Made by a program: the position numbers and the translations under genes. This document shows positions 8,272 to 15,740 of a DNA stretch of 51,661 nt, piece by piece. The DNA is from RGIG8748 sp045606045. Its GTDB lineage: Bacteria; Bacillota; Clostridia; UMGS1810. The DNA lies in assembly GCA_045606045.1 (NCBI GenBank), contig JAZURE010000015.1, positions 1 through 51,661 of the forward strand, written 5' to 3'. Each line of letters starts with the position of its first letter. Position 1 is the first letter of the stretch. Below the pieces are notes generated by a model. The model made no database searches, was not told the DNA's origin, and worked only from the letters and a program-made list of their open reading frames with translations.

Positions 8272-9345
8272 TTATTTGTCTCCTTTCATGATGCTTTTAA
8301 AATCGTTAATTATGAATTCTGTGTTGTGAGGTCCCTTGCATATATTAGGTGCAAACTGCGTAGAAATGATTTTTGCAGTATTAAAGCCCTCAATCGTTCC
8401 GTCATTAACATTTACAAAGCTTATATTTGTCTCTGAAGGGAGAGTGTTTTCTTTTACAATATAGCCGTGGTTTTGGCCTGTTATATATATTTTTCCGCTT
8501 TTGGCACTCTTAACTGGCTGATTTACGCCTCTGTGTCCGAAGGGATGTTTTATCACCTCGGCGCCAAGTGCCATTGCACACAGCTCGTGACCGAGACCGC
8601 AGGCATATATGGGAACATTGTTTGAAATAAGTTTCTTGAGTTCTGATATTATTTTTTCAAATTCATTAGGATTTCCGGGACCTTGTGACACTATAACTCC
8701 GTTTGCATCTGAATTTATAATATCTTCAGCTTTAGTATTGTAGGGAATGGCAGTAACAGTAATTCCATTGGAGGTAAAGGAATCTATAAAGGCTTCTGTA
8801 GCGCCTAAATCAAGCATACAAACTCTTGCCTCTTCGTTATCGGCTTTGTAAGTTTTAGCTTCTTTAACGCTTACTTTGTCAAGATTAACAGAAATTTCAA
8901 AATTCTTGAGTTCTTTTATTATTTGTTCGATATCCGAAATATCATTTGTGATTTTACCTTTCATGGTACCTAGGTCACGAATAAGTTTTGTAAGCTCACG
9001 GGTGTCAATACCTGCAAGACCTATGATATTCTTTTCTTTAAGATAGTCCTCTAAATTACCTGCGCATCTGAAATTTGAGGGAGTAGTGCAAATGGATTTA
9101 ACAATGTATGCACCGATTGTTGGCTCTTTGCTGTCGAGTTCATCGGAAATGATACCGTAATTTCCAATAAGTGGAAAAGTCTGAACAACAATCTGACCGC
9201 AGTATGCGGGGTCGTGCAGTAATTCGTTGTATCCTAAAACAGCAGTCTGAAAAACAGTTTCTCCTACAAATTCGCCTTCAGCACCGATGCTGTAACCCTT
9301 GAAAACCTTACCGTTTTCGAGTACAAGATATAGTGTCTTATCCAT
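8272..9345 (-). CDS. carA: Carbamoyl-phosphate synthetase small subunit without the glutaminase triad
   Basis: 357 residues, usual CarA length: N-terminal CarA domain (1-150: ETVFQTAVLGYNE, GIDTRELTKLIR) and class I glutamine amidotransferase-like domain (170-350: SQGPGNPNEF, FGHRGVNQP, ITGQNHGY). The nucleophile elbow, usually GICLGHQ, reads ACGLGHE: the catalytic Cys position is Gly250, with a Cys one place earlier (249). The His and Glu of the usual HPE motif are Ala332 and Asn334 (QFAPN). All three triad residues are therefore lost, so glutamine hydrolysis is unlikely, while the ammonia-tunnel partner CarB is intact. The subunit may be kept for structure or allostery, as in ammonia-using animal CPS I. 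It starts at ATG 9345 with AGGAGG upstream. Confidence 0.93.
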   Translation of the reverse strand: MDKTLYLVLENGKVFKGYSIGAEGEFVGETVFQTAVLGYNELLHDPAYCGQIVVQTFPLIGNYGIISDELDSKEPTIGAYIVKSICTTPSNFRCAGNLEDYLKEKNIIGLAGIDTRELTKLIRDLGTMKGKITNDISDIEQIIKELKNFEISVNLDKVSVKEAKTYKADNEEARVCMLDLGATEAFIDSFTSNGITVTAIPYNTKAEDIINSDANGVIVSQGPGNPNEFEKIISELKKLISNNVPIYACGLGHELCAMALGAEVIKHPFGHRGVNQPVKSAKSGKIYITGQNHGYIVKENTLPSETNISFVNVNDGTIEGFNTAKIISTQFAPNICKGPHNTEFIINDFKSIMKGDK

Positions 9346-9381
9346 AAGTTATCCTCCTAAAATGAACTGTAATAAAAAAAC

Positions 9382-9416
9382 TCAAAAAAACAGGGAAGAC
9401 ATAAGCTGTCCACCCT
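9382..9416 (-). terminator. Terminator-like hairpin in the carA leader (candidate attenuator)
   Basis: On the minus strand AGGGTGGACA pairs with TGTCTTCCCT around a GCTTA loop (10 positions, one mismatch, one G-U), followed by TGTTTTTTT. It lies about 40 bases downstream of the -10 box and 47 bases before the carA start, where a terminator would cut the operon off. I see no alternative antiterminator stem and no clear PyrR-binding consensus. Confidence 0.55.
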
Positions 9417-9455
9417 TTACAAATATAAACAGATTATGTTGTTTTTATCCTATAT

Positions 9456-9485
9456 ATTTTACAACAAAATATGGTATATTGTCAA
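9456..9485 (-). promoter_or_regulatory. Sigma-A promoter of carA-carB/dapF
   Basis: Minus strand TTGACA (9485-9480), 18-base spacer, TAAAAT (9461-9456). It lies about 110 bases upstream of carA, leaving a leader that contains the candidate attenuator. Confidence 0.7.
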
Positions 9486-9525
9486 CCTTTAAGATGCGAT
9501 TTATTGATATTTTTCGAAAAAAATT

Positions 9526-9560
9526 ACAAATGAAAAGTGCCCTGTGTTAAGGACACTTTT
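9526..9560 (-). terminator. Terminator at the end of the microcompartment operon
   Basis: Minus strand AAAAGTGTCC, TTAACACA loop, GGGCACTTTT (one G-U), then TCATTTG. It starts 5 bases after the deoR stop. The T run is short (TTTT at the stem base), so termination may be partial. Confidence 0.65.
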
Positions 9561-9564
9561 ATAA

Positions 9565-10326
9565 TCATACAGTTATTACTTTTACTTCGGTATCTACAAG
9601 AAGCTTGGATATTTCTTCGTCCAAACCTTTTTCGGATATAAAGTAGTCTATTTCTCTGAATTCTGCCAGCTTTGCAAAGCCGATTCTGCCGATTTTGGAC
9701 TTGTCACAAAGGTAAAATTTCTTGTCGGAGTTGTTTATCATGGATTGCTTTACAGCCCATTCCTGTTCGTTGCTGTCAAGGATATCACCCTTGGCGGTTA
9801 CACCACGGCTTGAGAAAAACACCTTGTTTGCATAACAGTTTTCATTTATGTAGTTGTTCGCAAGAGTTCCTACAAATGACTGGTTATTACTTACATATCC
9901 GCCAACGCCTATGACTTTTAGCGATGTATGGCCTGCAAGTTCAGAAATAACACGGATAGAATTTGTTACTATAGTTATATCCTTTAGATTTTTAAGCTCT
10001 CTTGCCATGTAGAAGGTAGTGGTTGAAGCATCCATAAATACAGTATCGCCGGGAAGGATATATTTAACCGCTTCCTTTGCAAGCTTTTCCTTAGCATTGG
10101 CATTAAGGTGCTTTCTTTTTTCAAGCGACATTTCATGGTTGCTTTCGTCCACAGGAATAGCACCGCCGTGAGTTCTCACAAGAGCTTCTTGTTTTTCAAG
10201 CTTTTCAAGGTCGCGTCGCACGGTTTCTTCGGTAACGCCAAGCTCCAAGCTTAGCTTGCTTACAAGAACTGAGCCATCATTTTTGAGAGCTTCTATTATC
10301 TTTTTCTGCCTTTCAACAGCAAACAT
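9565..10326 (-). CDS. DeoR-family transcriptional regulator of the microcompartment operon
   Basis: 253 residues. N-terminal helix-turn-helix (residues 3-57: VERQKKIIEALK, VSKLSLELGVTEETVRRDLEKLE, then THGGA) and a C-terminal DeoR sensor domain of ribose-5-phosphate-isomerase fold (GDTVFMDASTTT, VTNS, GGYV). Members bind sugar phosphates and usually repress their own sugar operons. The start is ATG 10326 with GAGGTG six bases upstream; a GTG nine bases earlier overlaps that site. It is the last gene of the operon, so it is probably autoregulated. The effector is likely a deoxyhexulose phosphate or a lactaldehyde/DHAP-related compound, which is inferred from the aldolase. Confidence 0.9.
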   Translation of the reverse strand: MFAVERQKKIIEALKNDGSVLVSKLSLELGVTEETVRRDLEKLEKQEALVRTHGGAIPVDESNHEMSLEKRKHLNANAKEKLAKEAVKYILPGDTVFMDASTTTFYMARELKNLKDITIVTNSIRVISELAGHTSLKVIGVGGYVSNNQSFVGTLANNYINENCYANKVFFSSRGVTAKGDILDSNEQEWAVKQSMINNSDKKFYLCDKSKIGRIGFAKLAEFREIDYFISEKGLDEEISKLLVDTEVKVITV

Positions 10327-10344
10327 TGTGTTCACCTCAAATAA

Positions 10345-10980
10345 TTATTTTATGATGCGAACCATATCACCGTTTCTGATGCCTGCAGAGTTAGCATCAT
10401 CTGTATCGATGTGCATCTCTACATTGAAATCGTCACGAACACGCACCTGTACATCGTAGAATTTGGTGGGCTTAATGCTGTCTACCATAACATCTACATA
10501 GTCGCCGTCTTTGATATTATGACGAAGCGCATACTCGGGAGTTAAATGGATATGTCTGTTGGCTATGATTACACCTTGTTTTAAATATACACTGCCCTTG
10601 GGTCCTACCAATACGAGTTTTTCCGAGCCTTCTACCTTGCCGGAGGGACGCACAGGGGGGCTAACCTTTAATATAAAGGTATCTGTCTTAGATATTTCCA
10701 CCTGTGTCTGGTTTCTTACAGGACCTAAAACACGCACCTTTTCTATAGCCTTAAGAGAGGGGCCAACCAAAGTTACACATTCCTCGGCAGCGTATTCTCT
10801 GCCCATGAGAGTCTTCTTTTTGGTAAGCTCATAGCCTTTGCCAAAAAGGGTATCGAGGTCTTCTCTGGAAAGGTGAACATGTCTCTGAGAAACACCTATT
10901 TTAATTTCACCATTTTTGTCTTGGTTATATTCTTTAAATATTTTTGCTACTGCCTGTTCAATAGTCTGAATGTCGTACAT
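10345..10980 (-). CDS. pduL: Phosphate propanoyltransferase of the microcompartment
   Basis: 211 residues. It converts acyl-CoA and phosphate to acyl-phosphate and CoA inside the compartment, recycling CoA. Two PduL barrels with zinc-ligand His motifs are visible: SQRHVHLS near residue 30, GREYAAEE near 60 and NRHIHLTPEYA near 140. Residues 1-18 (MYDIQTIEQAVAKIFKEY) form an amphipathic helix typical of encapsulation peptides. The start is ATG 10980 after AAGGAG; an upstream in-frame start overlaps the previous gene. It serves the acyl-CoA made by the aldehyde dehydrogenase two genes upstream. Confidence 0.95.
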   Translation of the reverse strand: MYDIQTIEQAVAKIFKEYNQDKNGEIKIGVSQRHVHLSREDLDTLFGKGYELTKKKTLMGREYAAEECVTLVGPSLKAIEKVRVLGPVRNQTQVEISKTDTFILKVSPPVRPSGKVEGSEKLVLVGPKGSVYLKQGVIIANRHIHLTPEYALRHNIKDGDYVDVMVDSIKPTKFYDVQVRVRDDFNVEMHIDTDDANSAGIRNGDMVRIIK

Positions 10981-10994
10981 AACAATTCTCCTTA

Positions 10995-11645
10995 TCAATC
11001 ATTTATGATATCCAAGTCGAAAAACTTGAGAATTTCAGGGTGGGGTGAGGGGATACATTCATTTCCGTAAACCTTTGTTATGGTGTTGCAAGTCTTTTCG
11101 CCGTGTTCGAGCGAAGCCTTAACAGCAGATACTGTTCCTGCAACAACAAGTGTTACCAGCATACCGCCGAGTCTTTCTTCCTTGTGAAGAAGTTTTACAT
11201 CAGCAGCCTTGCACATAGCATCAAGACCAACAACAGCAGAAGTAAAGCCGGATATTTCCAGCATACCGATAGCTTTGCCGAAATTTGCATCGGGAGCCTC
11301 TACGCCTTTCATGGTTTTGGGGAACTTTTTATTGAACTTATCTTTGTTCATATCCATAAGATAAGCCATTTTTTCTGCATCCTCATCGGGACGGGGGATA
11401 ATGTGCGAAACGATGTATTTGCCTTTGCTTTTTGCGTATTCGCTTCCTGCTTCTATTGCAGCCTTAACAGCAGCAACGCTGCCCTCAACTTTAACAACCA
11501 TGATAAGCGGAACAGGTATGTTCTTTCCAAATGGTCTGTTTCTGTCAAAAGCAATAATCTTAACATCGGCAGCTTTTGCCATAACATCTGCTGCACATAA
11601 AGCAGTTGTAAAACTATATACTTCTATCAAGCCTAATGCATTCAT
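10995..11645 (-). CDS. Microcompartment shell protein, tandem-domain trimer (BMC-T)
   Basis: 216 residues with two BMC folds in tandem: first about residues 1-95 (MNALGLIEVYSFTTALCAAD, SHIIPRPD), second about 120-216 (KAIGMLEISGFTSAVVGLDA, CIPSPHPE). Trimers of such proteins make hexagonal tiles with larger pores than BMC-H. The first domain has an insertion, RNRPFGKNIP, where shell proteins place pore or rim loops. It differs from the PduT-like trimer at 13120. I cannot tell whether it stacks as a gated double layer (PduB/EutL-like). Confidence 0.93.
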   Translation of the reverse strand: MNALGLIEVYSFTTALCAADVMAKAADVKIIAFDRNRPFGKNIPVPLIMVVKVEGSVAAVKAAIEAGSEYAKSKGKYIVSHIIPRPDEDAEKMAYLMDMNKDKFNKKFPKTMKGVEAPDANFGKAIGMLEISGFTSAVVGLDAMCKAADVKLLHKEERLGGMLVTLVVAGTVSAVKASLEHGEKTCNTITKVYGNECIPSPHPEILKFFDLDIIND

Positions 11646-11686
11646 AAGTTTACCGTCTTTCTTGTGCTATGCACAATTTTTATGTA

Positions 11687-13093
11687 TTAAACAATGTGGA
11701 AGCCATCTACAAGAACACATCTTCTGCTTCTTGTAAATGAATGAGCAGCTGTGAGACCTTCACCTGTAGGTCCTGCGATGGTAAATGTTGTATAACCTTC
11801 GCCGCCTGCACCGATACCTGCGTAGGAGGGTGCATTCTTTACAAAGATTGTGGTTTCAACAGCCTTTGCAAATCTGGAAAGGTGGTCTATGTTTTTGGAA
11901 TGGATGTGAGCAGAATGTCTGTTACCGTGTTCTGCTTTACAAGCCATCTTGATAGCTTCGTCAATGTTCGATACGCGAACGATTGCAAGTATGGGCATCA
12001 TAAGTTCTACCTGAACAAAGGGATGCATTTCCTCTGTTTCGCAGATGATGAGCTTTGTGCCCTTGGGAGCTGTTATGCCAATAGCTTCGAGGAACTTATA
12101 AGCATCTTTACCAACCCATTTTTTATTTATATCATACTTACCGTCTTTGTTAACAAGGCAGAGGTCCATAAGCTTCTGGATGTCATTACCCTTAAGTAAG
12201 TATGCACCGTGCTTCTGCATTTCGCCAATGAGAGTATCTGCAACGTTGGAGAATGCAAAACATTCCTTTTCTGCAATACAGGGGAGATTGTTATCAAAGC
12301 TTGCACCGTCTACAATATCCTTTGCAGCCTTTAAAACATCTGCTGTATCGTCAACAATTACAGGGGGGTTACCTGCGCCTGCACCGATAGCTTTCTTACC
12401 GGAGGAAAGCAAAGCCTTAACAACACCGGGTCCGCCTGTAGCAACAAGCATTCTTACTATGGGGGACTGCATCATTTCGTCAGAAGATTCCTTAGTGGGA
12501 TTTTCTACAGAAACAACTATGTTTTCGGGACCGCCCGCTTCAAGTACAGCACGGTTTACAAGGTCTACAGCATAGTTTGCAGTTTTCTTTGCGTTGGGGT
12601 GAGGGTTAAATACAACACCGTTACCGCCGGCAATCATACCCATGGAATTACAGAGTACGGTTTCGGATGGGTTAGTAGAGGGAGTAATACTTCCGATTAC
12701 ACCGTAGGGAGCCATCTCGATTAATGTCATGCCGTCGTCACCTGTCATAACAGAAGGTCTTAAATCTTCTGTACCGGGTGTCTTCTTAGCTACAAGCTGG
12801 TGCTTGATGATTTTGTGCGGAACATTACCCATTCCTGTTTCTTCAACACCGAGCTTAGCCATGATTTCAGCTTCTTCGAGGGTAAGTCTTCTGATGTTTT
12901 TAATCATTTCCTCTCTCTGTGCAACAGAATACTTCTTGAGCTCATTGTAGGCTTTGTTTACAGCCTGAAGAGCATCTGTCATAGATGTAAATACACCTTT
13001 CTGATGTGTACCTGTAACTACAACACCGTTTGCACCATTCATGGATTTGATTACGTTTGCAACAATTTCACTAATGTACTTTTCGTTATTCAT
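11687..13093 (-). CDS. CoA-acylating aldehyde dehydrogenase of the microcompartment (PduP/EutE-like)
   Basis: 468 residues. It oxidises an aldehyde to acyl-CoA with NAD+. The catalytic Cys lies in NNLPCIAEKE and the nucleotide motif region is ATGGPGVVKA. The N-terminus, YISEIVANVIKSMNG followed by a linker, is an encapsulation-type helix. From the aldolase in the operon the substrate is probably lactaldehyde (giving lactyl-CoA) or propionaldehyde if a dehydratase exists elsewhere. NADH is rebalanced by the operon's alcohol dehydrogenase and perhaps the PduS-like protein. The start is the ATG at 13093; the upstream GAGGCTGGA is a moderate ribosome site. Confidence 0.93.
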   Translation of the reverse strand: MNNEKYISEIVANVIKSMNGANGVVVTGTHQKGVFTSMTDALQAVNKAYNELKKYSVAQREEMIKNIRRLTLEEAEIMAKLGVEETGMGNVPHKIIKHQLVAKKTPGTEDLRPSVMTGDDGMTLIEMAPYGVIGSITPSTNPSETVLCNSMGMIAGGNGVVFNPHPNAKKTANYAVDLVNRAVLEAGGPENIVVSVENPTKESSDEMMQSPIVRMLVATGGPGVVKALLSSGKKAIGAGAGNPPVIVDDTADVLKAAKDIVDGASFDNNLPCIAEKECFAFSNVADTLIGEMQKHGAYLLKGNDIQKLMDLCLVNKDGKYDINKKWVGKDAYKFLEAIGITAPKGTKLIICETEEMHPFVQVELMMPILAIVRVSNIDEAIKMACKAEHGNRHSAHIHSKNIDHLSRFAKAVETTIFVKNAPSYAGIGAGGEGYTTFTIAGPTGEGLTAAHSFTRSRRCVLVDGFHIV

Positions 13094-13119
13094 AATCTTC
13101 CAGCCTCACTTTATGTATT

Positions 13120-13668
13120 TTAAAGAATTGATTTCCAAAGGTTTTTGTCAGGGCGGGGGATAACCGCACTGTCAAGATATGTGCCATCGTCTTTTATAGC
13201 GTCTTTTGCTTTATCTATGGCTGCCGTTACCGCTGCTACCTCACCTGTGATGAACAGGTAGGATTTTCCACTCATGCCTTTTGCCAAACGAAGTTCAATG
13301 AGTTTGACAATGGCAGTTTTGGCTGCTACATCGGCAGCTACTATAGCAGATGCTGCAGTAAAGGTTTCTATTACACCAAGTGCAGAAACTTCACCCGGGT
13401 CTGTAGCACCGTATATGGCAGGGAATATATCTTCATGCGGATTTCCCAGTACAAAGCTGTCTACAAGCTTGTTTGGGAATTTGGTTTTTGAAGCATCCAC
13501 AGATGCTTTAACAGCACTTAAATCTCCTGCGATTATAACAATGTATTTTCCGGGGCATATGGTCATTGCAGATAGTATCTCGACATCTGAAGTCTTTGCC
13601 ATGATATCTGCTGCCTGAACACCGGTTGTTACATTAAAATATTCAACCATTCCAATTGCTCTTGCCAT
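13120..13668 (-). CDS. pduT: PduT-like shell trimer with a likely iron-sulfur pore
   Basis: 182 residues, tandem BMC domains (MARAIGMVEYFNVTTGVQAA; SALGVIETFTAASAIVAADV), same length as PduT. Cys38 lies in the loop SAMTICPGKY, the position of the Cys that three PduT subunits use to hold a [4Fe-4S] cluster in the trimer pore. The next gene downstream of pduS in transcription order, it fits a role in passing electrons between lumen and cytosol with PduS, as proposed for Pdu systems. The cluster is inferred from the Cys position, not proved. Confidence 0.93.
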   Translation of the reverse strand: MARAIGMVEYFNVTTGVQAADIMAKTSDVEILSAMTICPGKYIVIIAGDLSAVKASVDASKTKFPNKLVDSFVLGNPHEDIFPAIYGATDPGEVSALGVIETFTAASAIVAADVAAKTAIVKLIELRLAKGMSGKSYLFITGEVAAVTAAIDKAKDAIKDDGTYLDSAVIPRPDKNLWKSIL

Positions 13669-13689
13669 GGTAAGTATCCTTTCCTGGGC

Positions 13690-15018
13690 TTATTTTGAAG
13701 TTATTACAATATATCTGTCTGTTATATCGGAAACCTTGCCGTTTATTGAACTGTGAAGTGCAATAGAAAGCGCGTTTTCACAAGGCTTCGCAATCAAATC
13801 TCCAACTTTAACTAAATCTCCGATTTTAACTACAGCCTGCGCGGATGCACCAATACCTTGAGAGAGGGAAATTTTAACCTTATTTGGCTTAATCTCTGTA
13901 TCGCTCATAGGAGAGGGGACATCATAGTCTGTAACGTCAAGCCTGCGGATAAGCCTTTGCATGGGGATTTGTCTGTAGCTGCGCTCGGGACGCACATCTT
14001 TTGGCGGCTCAAGCTTTTCGGGCTTAACAGAATTTTTCCTTAGTCCGAGTTTATATTCGCCGATAAGCGTAGCAGGATTAAGTCCTTGCGGACATGCATA
14101 CGCTTCACACACTCCGCACTGTGAACAGTACATTGTATTGAGTAGCGCATTTGTATCTGCCTGCATAGAGGTAATGGAACGCATAAAGTCACTCGGGCTT
14201 ATGGGATGTCCCAAAAGATTACGAGGACACAGTTCGGTGCAGGTCTTGCACTGACAACAAGCGCTCATTGCTCTCTTTACACTTATGGTTGTTTTTTGAT
14301 TTCGGTTGCGTATGAGGCAATGCTCTTTAGGCAATACCAATATCGCATTTGTGGTTTTTGAAACGGTATCTGATTCTTTGCTGAGTTTTCCTGTCATTGG
14401 TCCGCCCTGTATAAGAGCAGTATCCTCGGTAGTTTTACCGCCGCAAAGTTCAATCAGATACGAAAATTTTGTTCCAAGAGGAACTCTTAGTGTAGAGGGG
14501 GATTTAACCTCACCAGCTACGGTTACATACTTGTGTGTGACATTTGAGCAGTTTACAACTGCATTATAGATGTTGTACATTGTTTCTACATTGAAAACAA
14601 TTACGCCCACATCAATAGGGATTCCGCCTGCAGGAACGATGCGTTTTGTTACATTGTAGGTAAGCACAACCTCATCGCCCGAGGGGTATATTTCGTCAAG
14701 AATGTGAATTCTGCCATTTTTGAAATCTTCGATTTCATTTTCTACAGCATTTAGAGCCGCTTTGTAGGACTCTTTGATACCAATAACAAATTCTTTAACT
14801 CCAAGACAATCACAAACAGTAGAAAGCGCTGTAAGTATTTCGGAAGCTTTGCTTTCCAAAAGTTGCCTGTGAAGTTTTAATAGTGGCTCACATTCTGCAC
14901 AGTTTAAAATAACAGTATCTGCGTTTGTATTAAGTTTTGCATAGGAGGGGAAACCGGCACCGCCGGCACCGGTTACGCCTGCCTTTTGAAGTATTTCCTT
15001 TAGAATGTTAATTTCCAT
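13690..15018 (-). CDS. pduS: PduS/RnfC-like flavin and iron-sulfur oxidoreductase of the microcompartment
   Basis: 442 residues. The N-terminal NADH/FMN-binding region is RnfC-like (VTGAGGAGFPSYAKL, NCAECEPLL), followed by a SLBB region and two [4Fe-4S] motifs, CCQCKTCTELCP and CSQCGVCEAYACP (about residues 253-310), then a C-terminal sandwich. PduS reduces cobalamin in B12-dependent Pdu systems, but related proteins occur in B12-free compartments where they may move electrons from NADH. No B12 enzyme is seen here, so the electron role is favoured. It sits between eutN and pduT. Confidence 0.92.
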   Translation of the reverse strand: MEINILKEILQKAGVTGAGGAGFPSYAKLNTNADTVILNCAECEPLLKLHRQLLESKASEILTALSTVCDCLGVKEFVIGIKESYKAALNAVENEIEDFKNGRIHILDEIYPSGDEVVLTYNVTKRIVPAGGIPIDVGVIVFNVETMYNIYNAVVNCSNVTHKYVTVAGEVKSPSTLRVPLGTKFSYLIELCGGKTTEDTALIQGGPMTGKLSKESDTVSKTTNAILVLPKEHCLIRNRNQKTTISVKRAMSACCQCKTCTELCPRNLLGHPISPSDFMRSITSMQADTNALLNTMYCSQCGVCEAYACPQGLNPATLIGEYKLGLRKNSVKPEKLEPPKDVRPERSYRQIPMQRLIRRLDVTDYDVPSPMSDTEIKPNKVKISLSQGIGASAQAVVKIGDLVKVGDLIAKPCENALSIALHSSINGKVSDITDRYIVITSK

Positions 15019-15023
15019 TTAAA

Positions 15024-15287
15024 TCAAAACTCCAATTCTGAGCCGGAATCTACTATACCGACAATTGCGGCATCGATAGGGGAATCTTCAAGGTTGCATC
15101 CAACTCTTGCACTGCTGCCTGTAGCTACAAGGACCATTTCACCGATGCCTGCGCCCACATTGTCAACAGCAACAAATCTGGATTGAGCCATGCCTTGGCA
15201 TGGCTCAATCACCATGAATTTACTTCCGACCAGATTATCATTTTTTCGTGTTGAAACGATACTTCCTATAACCTTGCCTATAATCAC
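15024..15287 (-). CDS. Microcompartment vertex pentamer (EutN/CcmL/PduN family)
   Basis: 87 residues. Starts with GTG at 15287 after GAGGTG: (M)IIGKVIGSIVSTRKNDNL, then the family signature VGAGIGEMVLVATGSSAR and DAAIVGIVD. Pentamers of this family cap the 12 corners of the shell. It is 36 bases after the tailed BMC-H. The loop coding for IEPCQGMAQS is unusual at the DNA level because it forms a perfect long palindrome (15181-15210). Confidence 0.95.
   Translation of the reverse strand: MIIGKVIGSIVSTRKNDNLVGSKFMVIEPCQGMAQSRFVAVDNVGAGIGEMVLVATGSSARVGCNLEDSPIDAAIVGIVDSGSELEF
15181..15210. repeat. Perfect 14-bp-arm palindrome inside the pentamer gene
   Basis: GATTGAGCCATGCC, TT, GGCATGGCTCAATC: the arms are exact complements separated by two bases. 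It is wholly coding in the eutN-type gene. In RNA it would form a very stable stem in the middle of the frame. It may modulate translation or mRNA decay, setting vertex protein far below the BMC-H level. Confidence 0.85.
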
Positions 15288-15323
15288 TTATATCACCTCA
15301 TTTAAAAACTTAGTGAAAAGGGA

Positions 15324-15722
15324 TTATTTAAGTGTAGGAATAATTTTTTCAACATCACCATGAGGTCTGGGAATTACGTGTGTAGCAATGATTTCGCCGA
15401 GCTTTGCAGCGTTAGCCTGACCAGCTTCTACAGAAGACTTAACAGCGCCTACATCGCCTCTAACCATAACACTCACGAGACCGGAACCGATCTTTTCTGT
15501 GCCTACAAGCTGTACATTTGCAGCCTTGAGCATAGCATCAGCAGCTTCAATTGCAGCTACTAAACCTCTTGTTTCGATAATACCTAATGCTTCTAATGAC
15601 ATTTTCTTTTCCTCCTTAACGGGTTCTTGTTTTTCAACAACTACTTTTTCAACTACTTTTTCTGCCGCTTTGGGAGCAGCTTTAGCTGCTGCCTTGGGGG
15701 CTTTTGAATTAGATGCAGCCAT
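15324..15722 (-). CDS. BMC-H shell protein with an Ala/Lys-rich N-terminal tail
   Basis: 132 residues. Residues 1-40 are a low-complexity, positively charged tail (MAASNSKAPKAAAKAAPKAA, then VEKVVVEKQEP); 41-132 is an ordinary BMC-H domain (MSLEALGIIETRGLVAAIEA, THVIPRPHGDVEKI) about as long as the canonical BMC-H next door and very similar to it. The full start, ATG 15722, has GGAAGGAG eight bases upstream. The domain start, ATG 15602, has its own AAGGAGG at the same spacing, so a second, tail-less isoform is possible. The tail could face lumen or cytosol and bind cargo, nucleic acid or other shells. Its histone-H1-like look is only compositional. Confidence 0.93.
   Translation of the reverse strand: MAASNSKAPKAAAKAAPKAAEKVVEKVVVEKQEPVKEEKKMSLEALGIIETRGLVAAIEAADAMLKAANVQLVGTEKIGSGLVSVMVRGDVGAVKSSVEAGQANAAKLGEIIATHVIPRPHGDVEKIIPTLK
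15600..15617 (-). promoter_or_regulatory. Internal ribosome binding site and start codon in the tailed BMC-H gene
   Basis: Minus strand AAGGAGG (15617-15611), eight bases, ATG (15602-15600). The codons read Val-Lys-Glu-Glu-Lys-Lys-Met-Ser. The site is as strong as the ribosome sites of real genes in this operon and opens exactly at the start of the shell domain. It would give a 92-residue standard BMC-H. Confidence 0.6.
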
Positions 15723-15740
15723 TTTTGATACTCCTTCCGA

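Noticed and set aside
9346..9460. PyrR-type attenuation in the carA leader
   Set aside because: The terminator-like hairpin is there, but I could not find the PyrR-binding loop consensus or an antiterminator, so only a generic attenuator is claimed.
10995..11645. PduB or EutL assignment for the second BMC-T
   Set aside because: The length and tandem folds fit a BMC-T in general, but I see no decisive signature for a gated double-layer type.
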